From: Symsagittifera roscoffensis
Lineage: Eukaryota; Xenacoelomorpha; Acoela; Convolutidae
Assembly (NCBI RefSeq): GCF_963678635.1
Contig: NC_087067.1
Coordinates: 35,107,966 to 35,171,965 of the forward strand
DNA: 64,000 nt
Direction of reading: 5' to 3'
The position numbers and the translations under genes are program-made. Shown here one piece after another: positions 20,281 through 30,658 of this stretch. The notes below the pieces were generated by a model. It was not told the origin of the DNA. It worked only from the letters and a program-made list of their open reading frames with translations, and ran no database searches. The stretch's first letter is position 1; every line of letters begins with the position of its first letter.

Positions 20281-22512
20281 ATGGGTTTACAAAGTTGCTT
20301 TCTGAAAAATGTTATGGTAGCTTGTCTCGCTTTGGTGCTAAAAACGGGCGCGGAAGATTGGCATCAGAAAAATCTCGCAATCACCTTTGAAATATTGTTG
20401 CCACAGTTCCTCGCTGACGAACATGTATCAAAAGGCAGCAGCGGAGAATGTTTAGACCAGATAAGAGAGTCACAGGCAGATGGTGATGCTTTTTTCAGAG
20501 TGATCGACGCCTGGGGGAAGCCAGAGGCGGGACTGACACAAGGCAACGTGTTCTGGTTCGGCAGGCCATCGCTGTGCAATGAGATCCAGATAAAAGTGAA
20601 CGAGGAGACAACAGTGACGTATTCCGACAGAATCGTCTCCTTTCAACTAAACACGACTATTCTAGGAAGTGCCATTCCGGTGAATCTTGATGCGTGTCTT
20701 CCCGAAGCATGCAACGCAGATGACACAAACTGGATTGTAAAAAGTCTTTTTTTGACAATCTCTGAAGCTCTGAACACTACTCTAGCTCTGGAAAACGTTT
20801 CAACGACATTGGCAGATCCTGGCCTTCTGGATTTCATGTTCTACTTCACTGTTTCTCTGTTCGGAACCTTGGTAGTTATTGTTCTGGTGGCGACATTATT
20901 CGACTACAGTTCTGCTTACAGCAAGGAATGTCTGGCCAATCGTGACTGGGTGGCAATGAAGGATCCAACCGATACTATGGACCTAGATTTGGATGATGAT
21001 CTCCAGGCACTGCACCAAGAGTTCTCTATGGGAAGCTCGGCATCTAGGTCTAAGTTTGTCTTGCATCGACTATTTCGAGACCTGGAGGAAAGCCTTTGCG
21101 GTCTCCTTCTGAATGCGTTCTCACTGAGAGCTAACATCCCCATGTTGCTTTCATGCAAGAGTAACTCAGCCAGTATTGACTGTCTCAACGGTATCAGGGT
21201 CCTAAGCATAAACTGGGTTGTTTTGGGACATACACTTTTATTCACAGGAGTGTTTTTTGTCCCAATCTCACCTGTGGATAATCTATTCCAATTGCTCAAC
21301 GAGTATGCCAGCAAATGGACGTTTCTGGCAGTTTCAAACGGCACCTTTTCAGTTGATACATTTTTCCTTCTAAGTGGCTTTCTCGTCACTTATCTGTGTC
21401 TGCCGCGGTTGCCGGGCATGCGAAGGAACAGCGGGAGTCAAGTTGACAGCCTTCCGCAGCAGAGTAGGCTTTCTTCAGACAGTCACATTTTGTTCTGGAC
21501 TCTCTACATAGTAAAAAGATATATCCGTCTCGCTCCAGCATTAATCTTCATGACTCTATTTACTGTCGGTGTTTGGAAAGTTCTTGGCAATGGAATTGGG
21601 GCTATGTGGCAGCCATATGAACAGCAAGTTTCTGTCTGCGAAAGCAACTGGTGGACTAACTTCGTTTTTGTGAGTAATTTCCCAAATGTGTGGACTCCTT
21701 GCAATGGATGGACTTGGTATCTGGCCAATGATTTCCAATTCTACATTTTCTCTATTATTCCGTTTATTTTGTTCATTTTGTTCAAATCTGCAATTCCTGC
21801 CTCGCTCTTGGTGTTTCTCTGCATTTCCCTATCAGCAATCGGCTCTTTCTTCTTCGCGTGGATTAAACACATCGGACCCACTGTGTTTGTGGGATACCAG
21901 AACCAACCAAATATTCCCCACTATCAGAACTCATTTGCTATTACGTTTGGAGACTATTACGTAAAGCCTTACTTTAGATTCGGGGCATATGGAGTCGGAT
22001 TGTTGCTAGGATTCTTGTCGTACTCTTGTCCTCCTGGATCGGTTAAAATGAGCAAGAAACTGAATTGTGTGGGTTGGTTGGTGTCCATAGCTCTCATGGC
22101 GGGGGTGATTTTTGGACTATCTGAGATGCTGTACGGATACTTTCCTTCCTTTTTTTTATCCGCTCTGTACAACTCAACAGCGAGGATTCTCTGGGCTGTT
22201 GGAGTTGCCTGGGTCATGTTCGCCTGCATGCATGGCTACGGTGGAATAATCAACTCATTCCTTTCGTGGAAGATTTGGATCCCACTTGCAAGACTCACTT
22301 ATTTGGTCTACTTGTTGCACCCGTTGATGATTGTATTTGCAACTGCCTCGTCTCAGACTCAATTTCACTATAACAACTACAACTACGCCGCCAGTTATGT
22401 GTCGGTACTGACATTCACTTATGCACTGGCAGCGGTGGCTTATTTGCTGGTCGAATTGCCAGTCATCAAAATTGAAAGAGCTCTACGAAACAGATTCTCA
22501 GCCTCGAATTAG
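20281..22512 (+). CDS. NRF-6-like acyltransferase 3 family membrane protein
   Basis: 743 aa in a single exon. Family knowledge: nose-resistant-to-fluoxetine proteins join an extracellular cysteine-bearing NRF domain to a multipass acyltransferase-3 domain; in nematodes they act in lipid or drug transport and yolk handling, and the substrate is unknown. Seen here: a hydrophobic N-terminus (residues 1-24), an NRF region (about 40-170) with CLDQIRESQADGDAFFRVID and cysteines at CNEIQI, CLPEAC, then a membrane helix about 183-208. A cytosolic acidic loop follows (LDLDDDLQ). The acyltransferase domain begins at about residue 300 (CLNGIRVLSINWVVLGHT) with the conserved His317. VDTFFLLSGFLVTY and about nine further helices follow, ending in YLLHPLMIVF. 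The length fits the family and no break is seen. The start is the first ATG, and it gives a signal peptide. Confidence 0.93.
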   Translation: MGLQSCFLKNVMVACLALVLKTGAEDWHQKNLAITFEILLPQFLADEHVSKGSSGECLDQIRESQADGDAFFRVIDAWGKPEAGLTQGNVFWFGRPSLCNEIQIKVNEETTVTYSDRIVSFQLNTTILGSAIPVNLDACLPEACNADDTNWIVKSLFLTISEALNTTLALENVSTTLADPGLLDFMFYFTVSLFGTLVVIVLVATLFDYSSAYSKECLANRDWVAMKDPTDTMDLDLDDDLQALHQEFSMGSSASRSKFVLHRLFRDLEESLCGLLLNAFSLRANIPMLLSCKSNSASIDCLNGIRVLSINWVVLGHTLLFTGVFFVPISPVDNLFQLLNEYASKWTFLAVSNGTFSVDTFFLLSGFLVTYLCLPRLPGMRRNSGSQVDSLPQQSRLSSDSHILFWTLYIVKRYIRLAPALIFMTLFTVGVWKVLGNGIGAMWQPYEQQVSVCESNWWTNFVFVSNFPNVWTPCNGWTWYLANDFQFYIFSIIPFILFILFKSAIPASLLVFLCISLSAIGSFFFAWIKHIGPTVFVGYQNQPNIPHYQNSFAITFGDYYVKPYFRFGAYGVGLLLGFLSYSCPPGSVKMSKKLNCVGWLVSIALMAGVIFGLSEMLYGYFPSFFLSALYNSTARILWAVGVAWVMFACMHGYGGIINSFLSWKIWIPLARLTYLVYLLHPLMIVFATASSQTQFHYNNYNYAASYVSVLTFTYALAAVAYLLVELPVIKIERALRNRFSASN

Positions 22513-23640
22513 CATTTTGCACCATTCTACACACTTTGTATTCTAATATCAATATCTATTATCAACCAAATTTGTGCTTTCTCGCCTCATCTGCGATGAG
22601 CAGAAAAAAATCACTTGAAGATGATTTTTTTTTGTAGTATATCAAAATGAAGTTAAATTGAAAACGATCATTTTCCTAATGTTAATTTGCTGATTGCGCT
22701 AATTGCTGCTTCGTAGTCTCGATCTATATTTTTGTACGGAGAATATAACAAAATTTTTATGAATTATTTCTGCAGATTTGCGAATTTCTACAATAATCAT
22801 AATAATGTATATAAATGTGTGATCCCTTCTTGATTAAAAATCAGATGTATATCGTTGTTTGAAAGTAGCCTCAAAAATATCTAGTCATTGTTTTCAGAGC
22901 TGGAAAATTTTTCTTAGTCATTAGGAAAGTAACCATTTGTTCTGCAATCAGTTTTTGAAATATTAAGAAGCAATACAGATTCTGGTAGTTATAAACTGGC
23001 TTTAAGATCTTCGAAGTTGAAGCGAGAGAAGTTAAAAAGGGAACGCTCTTTGGTTTCTGGTGTAGATTCAGATTTTTATCTTGGCTATGAGAACAAGTTT
23101 GTGAGTTAATGTTTTCTGTTCTTTTATGGGTCTTCATGTAAAATTATGACTGGGAGTTGTGGACTAAACATGTGGAAATGTCTAAACATGTGGAGAAAGA
23201 CCACGGAACGATTTCTCTAGTCAACAAATACTTTTTTTACTTTTCAAATATATTTCTTGTGTTTCTGATCGTCTCTGCAGAGTATTTTTCCACGTGCAGC
23301 TTTTCGTTTTCTTATTTTTTTGAGATCCTGATTTTAATTTCAAAAACCAGAAATTGGTTCTTTTTCCTTCCCTCACCCCCACCTCACACAAGCATCATTT
23401 TTATGGTCTAACGAGTGGTTTTAGAAGGTTGATTATGAAGACCAAATATTTTTGTCATTGCCTAATTAGTCTGCATGTCAGTTTTCATGACAATAGGACA
23501 ATGTGAACAGTAGTTTTAATTATAAAAATTTCAAAGTAGGCGGTAAAAGGAAAAAGAGCCTAGAAATTGCTGTCTAAAACGAAAAAATGATCTAATTCTT
23601 GCCTTTTCTTTCTCCTCAACTTATTCTGTAAAAGTCTACC
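22513..23640. other. NRF-6-like gene 3' flank; non-coding
   Basis: Likely 3' untranslated region followed by spacer; ATTAAA at 22833-22838 is a possible poly(A) signal. The minus-strand frame at 22871-23137 resembles nothing. Positions 23375-23510 belong to a dispersed repeat also found reversed at 39350-39500. Confidence 0.5.
23375..23510 (+). repeat. Dispersed repeat R3 (partner reversed at 39350-39500)
   Basis: CTCACACAAGCATCATTTTTATGGT, GTTGATTATGAAGACCAAATATTTTTGTC and TAGTCTGCATGTCAGTTTTCATGACAAT correspond, reverse-complemented, to the sequence at 39350-39475. The poly-G tract at 39480 sits where this copy has CCTCACCCCCACC. No coding potential. Confidence 0.65.
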
Positions 23641-23770
23641 TTATGGGACGTCTTCTCGAGGGGCCTTAGGGACCCTTAGCTTGATCCCTGTGAGCATCTT
23701 ATGACTGATGCTTGTTAGTTGTATGTGCTCACTAAATAATTCAAACTTCAAAAATAAATAAATAACTGAT
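23635..23770 (+). repeat. Possible retroposon 3' end
   Basis: GC-richer text (GGACGTCTTCTCGAGGGGCC, then GATGCTTGTTAGTTGTATGTGCTCACT) runs into AAATAATTC and ends in AAAATAAATAAATAAC. A short simple-sequence tail of this sort is typical of LINE or SINE 3' ends. No body is recognisable upstream. Confidence 0.35.
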
Positions 23771-23778
23771 ACAAAAAG

Positions 23779-24450
23779 TGATTCTGATGGAACATATCAG
23801 TGTATTAAAAACGTTCTAAGAAGTTAATGGATATTGAGCTGTAAATAACATTCCTGAATTCGGTTATTGCGCTTTTGCGAATTGTAAAAATCAAAATTTA
23901 GACTTTCTAATTGCGAAAAAAGACATATATTCAAGCATCGAGATATATCAATATTGAAATGTCACTTTTTATCTTAGTTTGAGTGAGTCGGTACTTTAGA
24001 AGAATACTTTATATTAACCCATGAAAAAATACAATTCTGATGGAACATATCAGTGTATTAAAAACGTTTCTAGGTAATGGATATTGAGCAGTAAATAACA
24101 TTCCTGAATTCGGTTATTGCGCTTTTGCGAGTTGTAAAAATCGAAATTTAGACTTTCTAATTGCGAAAAAAGACATGTATTTACGCGTCGTTTTTCATAA
24201 TCACCTATGATGGGCAGGGATTTTGAATATAGGCGTTTTTTTCTACTCAAAGTTAGGTACAACAAAGAAATGTTTGGTGGGATGGAGTGAGGTATCATAG
24301 CAATTTCATAATCAAGCTGCAACTTAATAAACTCCAAATATGGCAGCATCGAGATAAATCAATATTAAAATGTCACTTTTTATCTTAGTTTGAGTGGGTC
24401 GGTACTTAGAAAGAATACTTTGTATTAACCCATGAAAAAATACATTTGTT
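23779..24450 (+). repeat. Local tandem duplication, about 253-bp unit, with insertion in unit 2
   Basis: Unit 1 (23779-24031) starts TTCTGATGGAACATATCAGTG and ends AACCCATGAAAAAATACA. Unit 2 starts at 24033 with the same words and ends at about 24450 with the same phrase. Unit 2 is about 160 bp longer, because extra sequence (about 24185-24345) lies between GACATGTATT and GCATCGAGAT. Either unit 2 gained an insertion or unit 1 lost it. Confidence 0.85.
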
Positions 24451-25450
24451 ATACATTATTTCCAGCCCACCCAAAACCGAACAAATAACGAAAGCTAGTT
24501 CTAAGAACAAGCAAAAAACATCTCATATCGGGTTAACAACTATTTTATTAAAATCAGTTGAGTCACTTATGATGCTTAAATGCTCAATTTCATGAAAATT
24601 CAAATTTAACTACCGCATGCTATGGTACTAGTTACTACTGCATACTATATTTAGAACTCAAACTATTGTATGATTAATTATAGAGTTTTTATACTAATTT
24701 TTGGTTGATGATTTCTCGGTTTCATCGTTGTTGACTTAAGCTCTGTCGGTTTAGTTTCCAAATTCCGTAGTCTACTGTGGGTAAGATGAAGTTTTTTTCA
24801 TATATGTTTTAACGAAAGTTTTTGGCTGAGTCTCAGCTTGATGTCGGCTTCAGTTCTGTAGGCTCATTTACCGATTTTTTTCCCTTAAAGTATCTTATTT
24901 TGAGATCAATAAGACTCTGGCACCAATTTTTGAATGCACAAATTCAACCCCACTATGACCTCTTTGAAAACTTTTTAAAAGTTCAAAAACGAAAAAAATA
25001 TATATATTTTTTAAAAATGCTTCTCTCGTTTTTCAACTTTCTTCAATTGTATTATCGTTCGAAGTTCTGTTTGGTAATTTTTTCACCATCATGGTGCACT
25101 CATCCTATAATTGTTGTTTCGCAAGTGGTGCGAAGCTCAGCTTCGCCTCTGTATATATCTTTAAAATTGAAGAGTCATCACCGTAATTAATTTCATCCGT
25201 ATTGAATTAGTTTTCTCGAACTCGGTGCTGGCTATCCTGCGAGTTTTCCCAAAAAGCTTCAATCAAAGCTTCGATTTAACCAATTTTTTTTTGAACTTGA
25301 GGGTGTAAATAATTCAAGGTGAATGTCTGTAATTAGCCGAATTCAATAAAATCAAAAGTCCAACGTTTAAAGTCGATGTCAAACGTACAACTGTTGAGTT
25401 AAAAAAATTGTTGTATGGTTTATGAATATTGTTATTGGTTTTTTTGTGTT
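24450..25450. other. Non-coding; hairpin module at 25128-25155
   Basis: No gene found. GTGCGAAGCTCAGCTTCGCCTCTGT (25129-25153) is one of many copies of the GCGAAG...CTTCGC-CTCTGTG module that ends several repeats in the window. Confidence 0.5.
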
Positions 25451-26110
25451 TAAAATTTGATCAGGCTCAAGTTTATTTTTCCGAGGTTCGACTTGTTTTT
25501 TGTTCCAGATCACTTCATTTCCTTGGTTAAAAGGAAGGCAAACTCCACCGTCGATCAGCAAAAATGTGAAGGTAACGAAAATTTTGATCGACTTCTAATT
25601 TTGAAAATGGAATTTAATTATCAATTTTTTACCTGCAAAATTAAAATATTATCAATTGATCCAGTTTTCTCAAATTGGGTAATTTTCAAAAAACCACTAG
25701 ACATAAATTGTGCGTCAAATTCAAAGAGCTTTAAGGTCATACATTTTTTTCATTAAAATTCGAAAGTTGAAGTTTGTTCAAACGACAATTTAATTTGTGT
25801 CTTATTCCCTTAGTTCATTACGTTTTCAGCGGTCAGTTGGCTATGTTTTTCGATCCAGTTTTCTCAGATTGCGTTAAATATATTTGGTTAATTAATCGCA
25901 TCGGTTTTATGAGCTCATTTGTGACTGGTTTTCAGTAAATAGCTTAGGTGGTATGGGGCAGTTTTGAAGACATCAGCTACTGTAGAATCAACGGTTCGAT
26001 CCCGTAGGCCCTATGTTAAAACTTTTTTAAACTACTGTTTTTTTCTTGTACTCTAAAGTCCCTTATTGACATTTCGCGTGTGTTTGCAAAGTAAAGCTTT
26101 GCTTGTGTCT
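25450..26110 (+). mobile_element. Composite repeat: R2, tRNA-like core, hairpin module
   Basis: An R2 copy (25450-25870) is followed by a tRNA-like stretch (25943-26015, B-box ACGGTTCGATCCCGTAGG). After that comes TTTGCAAAGTAAAGCTTTGCTTGTGTC (about 26085-26110), a variant of the hairpin module. The order tRNA-like then hairpin module recurs elsewhere in the window, so this may be one non-autonomous element. Confidence 0.55.
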
Positions 26111-26464
26111 ATTACAATTTTATAGTGTCTCAAGTGTCTTAGGAGTTGACTTTTTTCTTGGAACCTTCTTTCGAAATCCCCTTAACCCAAAGGTCTGCTG
26201 TTTTAGATGTAATACTTTAGTTTCTTTGATTTAATTTTGAAACGAAGAAATCTCTGATTTTTTTGAAAAAAATGTATCTATACGTTTTTTATTGAATTGA
26301 CGTTTCACGTGACACTTGTACAAGAAGTTTTTATTTTGGCATGTGAAAATGCATAATCAAAATGTTTTGAAAAATTGAAGTATCAAAACACGTCCTTATG
26401 TTAATTCAAACAACCAATGATTTCAAATTTCCAAAGTTATCTGTAGTTTTCATACAGCTAATGA

Positions 26465-29400
26465 ACTACAAAGGTTTTTTCCGCAAGGCGAAGTATTTTT
26501 ATACAAACAGAGCGAAGGCTGCTCCGTCTGCTCATCCTTATACTACTACTCCGCTCCGGCATTAATCCAAACCCTGGTCCAGGGCCTTACTTTTGCTCCC
26601 CTTGCTCTTTCCGCATCAAACGCACCCAGCCCAGTGTCTGGTGCCACATCTGTGGTTACATTCACCTTAAATGTAGTAGTCTTACCCACCTTAACCAACA
26701 CCACCCTGACTACTATTGCCCTACCTGTACCTCTACCTACATTTTACCTCCCCCAGGCACCAGGTCCTCTAACTTGACCACCCCCAACTCCCAAACTTGT
26801 TCAACTTCCCTAACCGCCCCCCAACCCCACCTCCCTAACCCCCCTCCCCCTCCCACCCTTCCCACCTCCTCGAATAATAATTCCTCCTCCCAAAATCGCG
26901 CAAATCGTAATCGTGTAAATAGTGTAAATAACTCAAGTTCAAACAACCATTTTAATCATACTGCTGTTAATAATGTAAATAGTTCACCACACCCCGCCAA
27001 AGGCCTTTTAAAAATCCTTCAATTTAATTGCAACGGTATCTCCGGAAAAGCACCCGAAATTGCTGCTTTCTTATCTCAAAATCAAATTCATATTGCTGTC
27101 TTCCAAGAAACTAAATTAAGAAAGAAATCTCGAAACCCCTCACTTGGCTCACACTACACTTTAATTAGAAAAGATCGAGAAAAAGAAGGGGGCGGTCTTC
27201 TCATAGCCATACATGAGTCGATACAATACGAAGAAATAAATATTAACAACGATGGAACACTAGAGGCTATGGGCATATCAGTGGTAGCCAGTTCATCCAA
27301 GCTTCGTATTTATAATTTCTACATCCCCCCTCGCTCGAGCTGTCCCCCTGGTTACTCTGCGTCCCTTGCCGAACTACTTGAACCTGGGGACGCCTTAGTA
27401 CTCGGGGATGCCAACGCACATTCACAACTATGGAACTCCAACATCGAGGAAGATCAACGCGGCTCTGTACTTAGCAATGAAATAACCGAATCCACCTTTG
27501 CACCATTAAATGATGACACACAAACCAGAGTCCCTTTTAACTCAGAAAACCAACTCTCGTCACCATATATTTCCCTCGCATCCCAATCGCTCTTACTCTC
27601 CACATCATGGACCCCAATTAAATCTCTAGGATCAGATCACCTACCCATTCTTCTAGAACTACCCTTGGATGATTTTATAAATTTTTCACCTAAAAGGACT
27701 TTTATAAATTTTTTAAAAGCAGATTGGATCAAATTCACAGAGGAAATTGAGGAGGGTTTCTTTTCAGCGGTTCCACCTTCCGGAGTTGCCGCCGGAGAGA
27801 AATTCTTGAGGGACCTGGTGCTCAGGGCAGCACGCCACCACATCCCCGCTGGCCGTATTCGCCACTTCACTCCCTCTCTTTCCCCCGAGTCCACTGCCCT
27901 TGCCGCCGAAAGAGATTTAAGCCGACAACAAAATCTCCCCCCAGAAGTCATATCCCAACTGAACTGTAGACTCATGAAACAGACAGCAAAGGACAAAAAA
28001 ATAAATGGCGAGAATTCCTCCGGACTTGCGACTACCGCACTGGTGCCAGAAAGTTCTGGAAAGTGGTACGCTCCTTAAATGGATCTAAGCCCGTGGCAGG
28101 AAGACACCCCATTACTTTTGGTTCTAAACCCATACACTCACCTCGTGATATTACCAGCTCTTTTAGCAAACAATTCACCAATGCCAGACCCCACGCCTCT
28201 GACAAACTCCTTCGTATAACGAGAAGAAAAATTGCCAAACTACCGCTGTCAGACAGCCCAAATTTTACCCCTGAAAATACTAAACAAGCCATTGCAGACA
28301 GCAAACCATCGCGAGCGCTAGGTCCCGACGGCCTTTGTAATATACATCTTAAACATCTCGGCCCCTTTGCTACTCAATACTTAACATACCTTTTTAATAT
28401 CTCTTTGTCCGAAAACATTATCCCCCAAATTTGGAAAAATTCAAAAATTGCACCGCTTCCAAAGCCCAATAAGGATCTTAAACAATCAACATCTTACAGA
28501 CCTATATCCTTACTCTGCCCAGCAGTTAAAATTCTGGAGAGGCTCGTTCACCCCATCTTTACCAAACATCTCCCCAACGCCAAACACCAACACGGCTTCC
28601 GCCCTTTTCACTCCACCACCACAGCTCTCTCCACTCTCGAATTTTACATTTCAGACGGTTTTAACCAAAATCACCCCCCTAAACGTACGGTACTGGCCAC
28701 ACTTGACTTATCTAAGGCTTTCGACATGGTGTGTCATCGCTCACTTGTGGAACTCGTTCATGACACTCCCCTCCCAAGAAGTCTAGTCCGCTGGCTAAGT
28801 AATTACCTTAATGGTCGACAGGCTGCCACCTCATTCCGTGAACACACATCCCCCCATCGAATAATCCACTGTGGCGTACCCCAAAGTTCTGTTTTATCAC
28901 CCACACTCTTCAATTTTTATGTCCATGATGCACCGCCACCTCCCGATAATGTAAACCTTGTTTCGTATGCAGACGATTTCCACCCCTTCGCAAGCAGTTC
29001 CAATATTGATATCGCCTCAAACTCCATCAATAGCTACCTAAAAAGGCTCTACGATTTTTTCACCTCACGCAAACTAAGTTTCGCGTCCTCTAAAGGATCA
29101 GTTACACTTTTCTCCTCTTATAACAAAGAATTTAATAAAACACCTAGTGTTCTTTTAAATAACGAGGCGCTACCCCTAAACAAAAATCCAACATTCTTAG
29201 GGGTGACATTTGATCCAACACTTTGTTTTGCCACTCACTGCAAACAATCCGCTGAAAAGGCCAGACGCAGGATCGGAATCCTGAAGGCATTAGCAGGATC
29301 AACCTGGGGTCACTCCAAAGAAACCCTCCTCCTAACTTTTAAAGCTTTAATTCGCCCCATACTTGACTATGCAGCCCCGCATGGTCCCACGCATCAAGTA

Positions 29401-30128
29401 ACACCTCCATAAATTGCCTGCAGGTTGCCCAAAACCAATCCCTTCGCGTTGTTACTGGATCAAATCTAATGAGTTCCACTGCCCACCTGCACAGTGAATC
29501 TGAAATCCTAACGGTCAAAGACCACCATACCCTTCTGTCATCTCAATTTTTTATCTCTACCTATCGTTCCCACCATCCCATTAATTTTATACATTCACAT
29601 CCCCCTCCTCCCCGTCTACTTCGCCCCTCAATTATAAGCTGCTTCAAAGAAGACACCCAGAAAATTTTAACCGACTTTTCAGTCTACGCAAACCACCCTC
29701 TAGTTCTGGACGACCGAGACGAAGTCTCCACTTTTATTTTTAACTACTACAAACCAATTTTAAAAGACAACCATACCTCCCTTGTAACCAAGTTCCTAGC
29801 CGAAACCCCTCCGTCTAAAGTTATTTGTATCCCTCCCCCAAAGATTGACCCCTCTGAAAAATCTCTCCCACGTCCCACGCGCTGTAAGCTCTCCCAACTC
29901 CGGTCTGGCTACAGCCGGCTCCTTAACACTTACCTATCCCGCCTCGACAGCTCCATCTCCCACCTTTGCCCAACCTGTTCCCTTGCCCCCCACACAACAT
30001 GTCACCTTTTCAACTGCTCCCAAAACCCCTCCCCACTCACCCCAGCAGACCTGTGGCTTCGGCCGGTAGAGGTTGCTAAGTTCCTTGACCTGGAGACAGA
30101 AGAGCCCAAGCCGACCCGCGTGGGCTAA
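26465..30128 (+). pseudogene. LINE polyprotein: zinc finger, endonuclease, RT; two frameshifts
   Basis: Zinc finger CSPCSF, VWCHICGYIHLKCSSL, YYCPTC (PHD-like spacing). Endonuclease: LKILQFNCNGI, FQETKL, LVLGDANAHSQLW and GSDHLPI (catalytic N, E, D/N and SDH all present, 27005-27660). The frame shifts before 28045, where FWKVVRSLNG resumes the conserved reading. RT: LGPDGLCNIHLKHLG, TSYRPISLLCPAVK, LDLSKAFDMV, GVPQSSVLSP (usually PQGS; here Ser replaces Gly) and SYADDF (catalytic Asp pair, near 28970). A second frameshift near 29390 precedes INCLQVAQNQSLRVVTG. The C-terminus has CPTCSLAPHTTCHLFNC and DLWLRPVEVAKFLDL. As it stands it could not make one polyprotein. Confidence 0.88.
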
Positions 30129-30150
30129 CAACAACAACCGGGTACGTTTT
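26465..30150 (+). mobile_element. Non-LTR retrotransposon (Jockey/I-like), nearly complete
   Basis: The element is markedly C-rich compared with its surroundings and has one long coding region plus an AACAACAAC tail (about 30127-30138). Order: hydrophobic N-terminus with NPNPGP, a Cys/His zinc finger (26586-26740), a Pro-rich linker, an AP-type endonuclease, a reverse transcriptase and a C-terminal Cys/His knuckle. It looks young, because only two frameshifts and one altered key residue are visible. The 5' end cannot be fixed; no ATG lies in frame between the TGA at 26462 and the finger. Clade assignment is by motif style only. Confidence 0.9.
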
Positions 30151-30243
30151 TTGCGTAAAGAACTTTTTCGGTGGCCGGCACGTGAAAATGTTTTAGGTTT
30201 TCTACTTGCTTCATTACAAAATCAGGTTGAAAGAGCAATCTGT

Positions 30244-30295
30244 GTATTTGGCATAGTGGTAACCCGGCAGTTCGACTCCAGTTAGGACTTGTTTC
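30244..30295 (+). mobile_element. tRNA-like remnant
   Basis: TTTGGCATAGTGGTAACCCGG followed by CAGTTCGACTCCAGTTAGG looks like a shortened tRNA with A-box and B-box regions close together. It is too short for a full tRNA, so probably a SINE remnant next to the LINE 3' end. Confidence 0.4.
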
Positions 30296-30649
30296 TTTGC
30301 AAATCGATAAATTTCGATTATAGACTATTGTCTGTCTGTTAAAGAGAAATCATCTATTTGTTTTGTCGCATTTCAACCTCGTTTTTTAGTTTATTTACTT
30401 AATGTTGGCATCTCGGTTATAAAAGGATAGTCGCTATCTAAGGTGCACCTTGTTATTAAAATTTGCAACTGGCACCTAGTTCTCAACAGGTAACCACAAG
30501 AAGACTTCTTAGGCACCATGTTCGAGAAATATTGTGAAAAAAATGTAAATATTGCATATCGGAGAGTAAGCGTTTAAAAGTTTGTGAGTGGATTTTTGAA
30601 AGAATTAAGTTAAACACTGGCGATGAAAATCTTTTCTATGTTAGTTCTG

Positions 30650-30658
30650 TAATTTCAG
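30650..30658 (+). promoter_or_regulatory. 3' splice site abutting the ADAM10 start codon
   Basis: GTAATTTCAG is followed at once by ATGGAATATGG, so the likely acceptor leaves no 5'UTR on the first coding exon. It may end a 5'UTR intron or be a spliced-leader site. This ATG is chosen because a signal peptide follows immediately. Confidence 0.45.
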
